Below, in pieces: positions 14,115 to 17,224 of a DNA stretch of 17,224 nt; positions within the stretch are counted from its first letter, which is position 1; the number at the start of each line of letters is the position of its first letter. Under the pieces are notes generated by a model. The model had not been told where the DNA came from and did no database searches. It saw nothing but the letters and a program-made list of their open reading frames with translations. Location of the stretch: positions 1-17,224 of the forward strand of contig RFZT01000019.1 of NCBI GenBank assembly GCA_009920585.1, in the 5' to 3' direction. Made by a program: the position numbers and the translations under genes. This stretch comes from a bacterium. Lineage in GTDB: Bacteria > Verrucomicrobiota > Verrucomicrobiia > Chthoniobacterales > Terrimicrobiaceae.

Positions 14115-15677
14115 TCAGGCTTCGGCGCGAAGACGGTAGAACTCGTAGCTGTCCACAAGGGCGAGCCAACTGGCCTCGATGATGTTGTCCGAAACGCCCA
14201 CCGTTCCCCAGCTGCTTTGGCCATCTGTCGAGACGATGAGCACGCGCGTGCGGGCAGCAGTGCCTCGGGTGCCGTCAATGATTCGCACTTTGTAATCGGT
14301 GAGACGCACAGAATCGATCCAAGCATAGAAAGGCCGGAGCGCCTTGCGAAGAGCCGCATCTAGGGCGTTCACAGGACCATCACCTTCTTCGACTGTGTAT
14401 TCGGCGACGCCTGAAACTTGAAGTTTTACTGTGGCTTCGCAAGTGGTGAATTGGTGGTCTGCGGACTGGCGGTACGAGCAATGGTATTCCTTGAGATCGA
14501 AGAGGGATTTGTGCTGCCCGATCGTGCGGCGGATGAGAAGGTCGAATGAGGCATCGGCAGCCTCAAATTCGTAACCGATCGATTCAGATTCTTTCACTTT
14601 CTTTAGAATCGCAGCGACTTCTGGCGCCCCTTTCTGAAGCTGGAAGCCCAACTCTGTCGCTTTTGAGAGAATGTTACTCTGGCCCGACATGTCAGAAACA
14701 AGAATGGTCTGCGAATTACCCACCAATCCGGGACTCATGTGTTCGTAGCTGTGGGAGATTTTTTGCACCGCGTGAACGTGCAGACCGCCTTTATGAGTGA
14801 AGGCAGCTTGGCCAACATACGGAGCTCGTATATCCTGCGGCACGTTCGCAAGCTCATCAACGAATCGGGAAACCTCGCGAAGTTGGGTGAGATCGGGCAC
14901 GCAAGGGAGACCCATTTTCACCTGTAATGTCGGGATGATGGTCGTGAGATTACAATTTCCCACACGCTCCCCGTAGCCGTTCATTGTACCTTGGACTTGA
15001 GAGGCGCCAGCGCGTATGGCTGCGAGAGCGTTGGCAACACCGAGTCCGCAATCGTTGTGGGTGTGAATGCCAACCGGACACTTCAGATCGGCGATCACCT
15101 CGCCGGTGATGCGACCTATTTCCTCTGGCAGTGTACCTCCATTCGTATCACAAAGTACGAGAACGTCAGCGCCGGCATCGCGCGCGGCGCGGAGGGTCTG
15201 AAGAGAGTATTCGGGATTGTCCTTGTAACTGTCGAAAAAATGCTCGGCATCGTAGAAAACTTCGCGGTCGTTCTTTTTTAAAAACGCCACGGTGTCCGCG
15301 ATCATGCGTATATTTTCTTCGGCGGTGACATTCAGGACCTCGACGACATGGAGCAGCCAAGTCTTGCCAACGATGGTGACTACGGGAGTCTGGGCGTCGA
15401 GGAGAACCCGCACTTGGGCGTCGTTTTCGACCGCGACGCCGCCTCGGCGAGTACTGCCAAAGGCGGTGATGCGCGCATTCTTCCACTCGAGTTTGGCGGC
15501 TTCGGCAAAGAAAGCGGCATCCCTCGGGTTCGATCCCGGCCAACCGCCCTCAATGAAATCGACACCGAAACCATCCAGTTTTTGGGCTACGCGGATCTTA
15601 TCGAGAATCGAAAAAGATATCCCCGTTCCCTGCGTTCCGTCCCTGAGTGTCGTGTCGTAAATCGTGACCGGTTTCAT
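14115..15677 (-). CDS. cimA: (R)-citramalate synthase CimA
   Basis: CimA condenses pyruvate and acetyl-CoA to citramalate, the first step of the threonine-independent route to 2-oxobutyrate and isoleucine. The 520 residues match the long CimA form (about 520-530). The TIM-barrel domain shows YDTTLRDGTQGTG (7-19), FIEGGWPGSNPRDAAFF (41-57), HTHNDCGLGVANALAA with the metal-binding His205 and His207, and NGYGERVGNCNL. After a linker comes a C-terminal LeuA-type regulatory domain (about 365-520), where isoleucine feedback would act. LeuA is the main alternative; GGWPGSNP and EVFYDAEHFFDSYKDNPEY are features of the CimA/LeuA-2 group, so CimA is favoured. It is divergent from the methyltransferase-like gene and stands alone on its strand. 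Confidence 0.93.
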   Translation of the reverse strand: MKPVTIYDTTLRDGTQGTGISFSILDKIRVAQKLDGFGVDFIEGGWPGSNPRDAAFFAEAAKLEWKNARITAFGSTRRGGVAVENDAQVRVLLDAQTPVVTIVGKTWLLHVVEVLNVTAEENIRMIADTVAFLKKNDREVFYDAEHFFDSYKDNPEYSLQTLRAARDAGADVLVLCDTNGGTLPEEIGRITGEVIADLKCPVGIHTHNDCGLGVANALAAIRAGASQVQGTMNGYGERVGNCNLTTIIPTLQVKMGLPCVPDLTQLREVSRFVDELANVPQDIRAPYVGQAAFTHKGGLHVHAVQKISHSYEHMSPGLVGNSQTILVSDMSGQSNILSKATELGFQLQKGAPEVAAILKKVKESESIGYEFEAADASFDLLIRRTIGQHKSLFDLKEYHCSYRQSADHQFTTCEATVKLQVSGVAEYTVEEGDGPVNALDAALRKALRPFYAWIDSVRLTDYKVRIIDGTRGTAARTRVLIVSTDGQSSWGTVGVSDNIIEASWLALVDSYEFYRLRAEA

Positions 15678-15738
15678 GTAATGGCCGAAATCTAGCGTTC
15701 AAGCGTCTCCGGATCAAGCGACTTGGTGGGGTAGTTTG

Positions 15739-15762
15739 CCCAGTTGACTCTTCCCAGTTGAC
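15739..15762. promoter_or_regulatory. Direct repeat CCCAGTTGAC x2 in the cimA divergent region
   Basis: The 10-mer CCCAGTTGAC occurs at 15739-15748 and again at 15753-15762, start-to-start distance 14 bp, separated by TCTT. It lies in the roughly 197-bp region between the divergent starts of cimA (15677) and the methyltransferase-like gene (15875). Short direct repeats in such a place are often regulator-binding sites, but no known operator was recognised. Confidence 0.35.
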
Positions 15763-15874
15763 GAGATTGATCTGCCTAATCATTCTCCGTGACACTTTGA
15801 AAAGTTATTCCACTTCGCAATGGGACATTGATTTTTTAGCTGAAAACCAAGTCGTTCGCAGAAAAGAATTCGGT

Positions 15875-16558
15875 ATGACCCGCGAGGCCAAAAGTGTCCG
15901 CTACCCGATCCGGTTGCTTCGCTACTGGTTTGGTCAGCAACTTCTACGCGTGGAATGCCAGCGCGCCGGACGTCCACTTGACGTTGCCGAAATCGGTGTT
16001 CATGTCGGCCAGATGCTGGAGTTCGTGCGCTCCGCGCAACAAGGAATAAGCTATGGGCGATGGACGGCGGTGGATGCCGTGATGCGCCGCGAGCGCCTCA
16101 CTGAGGCTGGGTATTCGGATTTTCAAGAAGCGAATCTCGAGGACCCTAAGTTCAAGCTGAACCATGAATATGATACCGCCATTCTTCTTCATGTTCTCGA
16201 GCATCTTTTCGAGCCCGAGGAGGTTTTAAAAAATATCGCTGAAAATATCCGGCCGGGGGGATCGTTGATCGGCGGTTTTCCTGTTGTTCCCGGCCCCCTT
16301 GCGGCGATTCGTCAGGGACAGGTCCGCCGCACAGCGAAGCCGATGGGCCACGTGAGCGTGTTTTCCCCCGGTCGAGTTCGTCGGATGGCAGCCTATGCGG
16401 GCCTAGAGGTCGAGTTCATGAGCGGAGCATTCCTGATGCGTAGCAAGGGAAGTTCTCTTGAAAATTCCGCTGCTTGGATGCGGCTGAATCTTCTCTGGGG
16501 TCGGCTCTTTCCGGGTTGGCCAGGCGAGATCTACTGGCTCATGCGCAAGCCACTGTAA
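15875..16558 (+). CDS. Class I SAM-dependent methyltransferase-like protein
   Basis: From the ATG at 15875 this is a 227-residue protein of the Methyltransf_11/23 type fold. Motif I is EIGVHVGQML (canonical E/DxGxGxG), so the last two Gly positions are partly changed. Next come WTAVDAV (the acidic end of strand 2), YDTAILLHVLEHLFEPEEVLKNIAENIRPGGSLIGGFPV (motif IV/post-motif and the typical HVLEH helix), GHVSVFSPGRVRRMAAYAGLEVEF and a C-terminal WGRLFPGWPGEIYWLM. The HVLEH plus RPGG pattern is usual for small-molecule or lipid/sugar methyltransferases; the substrate is unknown. The frame is open upstream to a TTG at 15758, but codons there have few G/C third positions, unlike the gene body, so the ATG is chosen. 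A strong terminator follows. Confidence 0.8.
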   Translation: MTREAKSVRYPIRLLRYWFGQQLLRVECQRAGRPLDVAEIGVHVGQMLEFVRSAQQGISYGRWTAVDAVMRRERLTEAGYSDFQEANLEDPKFKLNHEYDTAILLHVLEHLFEPEEVLKNIAENIRPGGSLIGGFPVVPGPLAAIRQGQVRRTAKPMGHVSVFSPGRVRRMAAYAGLEVEFMSGAFLMRSKGSSLENSAAWMRLNLLWGRLFPGWPGEIYWLMRKPL

Positions 16559-16578
16559 TCTAGAACAGGTTTTTCCAT

Positions 16579-16624
16579 GAACAAGGGTGCTTGAAATAAG
16601 CACCCTTGTTCTTTGGAATTTTTT
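16579..16624 (+). terminator. Strong intrinsic terminator, convergent gene ends
   Basis: GAACAAGGGTGCTT (16579-16592) pairs perfectly with AAGCACCCTTGTTC (16598-16611) as a 14-bp stem with loop GAAAT. Seven bases later there is a T-run (16619-16624). It ends the plus-strand transcript of the methyltransferase-like gene. On the minus strand the stem is followed by ATGGAAAAACC, so it may slow purB readthrough but lacks a T-run in that direction. Confidence 0.88.
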
Positions 16625-16651
16625 CGTCCGAGGGCGTGAACTAGAGTTTCG

Positions 16652-17224
16652 TTAGACGATGCCAACGGCGAGGAATTTTTCCTCCACGTGCCGGAAGTGA
16701 CGTTCGGGAGCGCAGGCGCTTTCGATGTCCGCAGCAGCAAGGTGGGATGCGACGGTGGGTTCTTCGGAAAGGTTTTTGGCAAGCCCGCCGCCTTCGCGCC
16801 ACGTTTTCATCGCAGCACGTTGGACGGCTTCATAGGCATCTTTGCGTTCCATGCCTTTTTCCGTGAGCATGAGCAGGGCAGCTTGGCTGGCATAGAGGCC
16901 ACCGGTGAGTTCCATGTTTCGCTTCATGTTCTCGGGATAAACAATCAGGCGGGCGACAAGCTTGGTGAGAGTCACGAGCATGTAGTCCAACAACGTGCAG
17001 CTGTCTGGGAGAATGATACGTTCGACCGAGCTGTGGCTGATGTCGCGCTCGTGCCAGAGGGCCACGTTTTCGAGTGCGGCCATGGCGTTACCGCGAATCA
17101 CGCGGGCAAGCCCGCTCAGGCGTTCGCCGGTGATCGGGTTGCGCTTGTGGGGCATCGCGCTGCTGCCTTTTTGTCCCTCGCTAAAATATTCCTCCACCTC
17201 GAGAACTTCGGTGCGTTGTAGGTG
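16652..17224 (-). CDS. purB: Adenylosuccinate lyase PurB (N-terminal part beyond the window)
   Basis: PurB cleaves SAICAR and adenylosuccinate, releasing fumarate, in purine synthesis. The frame is open from base 17224 (reading HLQRTEVLEVEEYFSEGQKG), so 190 C-terminal residues of a roughly 440-480 residue enzyme are present. The superfamily signature GSSAMPHKRNP, on the flexible loop with the catalytic Ser, is intact; it is followed by NPITGERLSGLARVIRGNA, WHERDISHSSVERIILPDS, GGLYASQAALLMLTEKGM and a C-terminal domain ending at 16652. The HSSVERIILPD run is characteristic of bacterial PurB of the B. subtilis type, as opposed to argininosuccinate lyase. It converges on the methyltransferase-like gene with the terminator in between. 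Confidence 0.96.
   Translation of the reverse strand, partial: HLQRTEVLEVEEYFSEGQKGSSAMPHKRNPITGERLSGLARVIRGNAMAALENVALWHERDISHSSVERIILPDSCTLLDYMLVTLTKLVARLIVYPENMKRNMELTGGLYASQAALLMLTEKGMERKDAYEAVQRAAMKTWREGGGLAKNLSEEPTVASHLAAADIESACAPERHFRHVEEKFLAVGIV

Noticed and set aside
15689..15717. TTGATC and TAGATT with 17-bp spacing as a sigma-70 promoter for cimA (minus strand).
   Set aside because: Each box matches the consensus at only 4 of 6 positions and the start of transcription would fall about 5 bases from the ATG. Too weak to list.
15758..15874. N-terminal extension of the methyltransferase-like gene to TTG 15758 or 15797.
   Set aside because: Codons in this stretch have low G/C at third positions compared with the gene body and no ribosome binding site is seen; the control-region direct repeat also lies there.

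Overview
This is a gene-dense chromosomal segment of a Gram-negative-type bacterium, most likely from the Verrucomicrobiota/PVC group (inference). The pointers are lipopolysaccharide-heptose genes, a dnaG-rpoD pair with a very large basic extension on the primary sigma factor, a phoH / 7TM-HD / ybeY cluster, citramalate synthase, and several small envelope proteins that match no widely known family. Sixteen protein genes (two cut by the window edges) plus two short genes are supported. I see no rRNA, tRNA, CRISPR array, insertion sequence, integrase or phage gene. The segment reads as core genome, not a mobile island.

Layout. Positions 1-4011 (+): the 3' part of DNA primase dnaG, then rpoD with a histone H1-like Lys/Ala/Pro tail, then a small single-pass membrane protein. 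Positions 3982-4584 (-): aat, which marks proteins for the N-end rule and overlaps its convergent neighbour by 30 bp. Positions 4614-7818 (+): a 58-residue lipoprotein gene, guaA (GMP synthesis), a 216-bp intergenic stretch with an antisense gene-fragment-like frame, aroE (shikimate pathway), and a three-helix membrane protein that overlaps aroE by ATGA. Positions 7862-8191 (+): a compact unit made of a sigma-54-type -24/-12 promoter, a 62-residue gene and an intrinsic terminator. Positions 8200-9727 (-): hldA and gmhB, two overlapping steps of ADP-heptose synthesis. Positions 9789-11032 (+): two exported proteins of unknown function. Positions 11050-14074 (+): phoH-like ATPase, a short 7TM-HD phosphohydrolase and ybeY. 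Positions 14115-15677 (-): cimA, making citramalate for isoleucine synthesis. Positions 15875-16558 (+): a SAM-methyltransferase-like protein, then a strong terminator shared by convergent ends. Positions 16652-17224 (-): the 3' part of purB.

How the genes fit together: replication and transcription (dnaG, rpoD), purine synthesis (guaA, purB), aromatic and branched-chain amino-acid precursors (aroE, cimA), outer-membrane LPS core (hldA, gmhB), and RNA/ribosome maintenance with likely c-di-AMP turnover (phoH, 7TM-HD, ybeY). The most interesting points are the sigma-54-type promoter driving a tiny uncharacterised gene, the repeat-built basic tail on the housekeeping sigma factor, the 7TM-HD protein that has lost its extracytoplasmic sensor domain, and metal-site changes in GmhB and YbeY. 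No complete new multi-gene system (defence, biosynthetic or secretion) could be recognised here.
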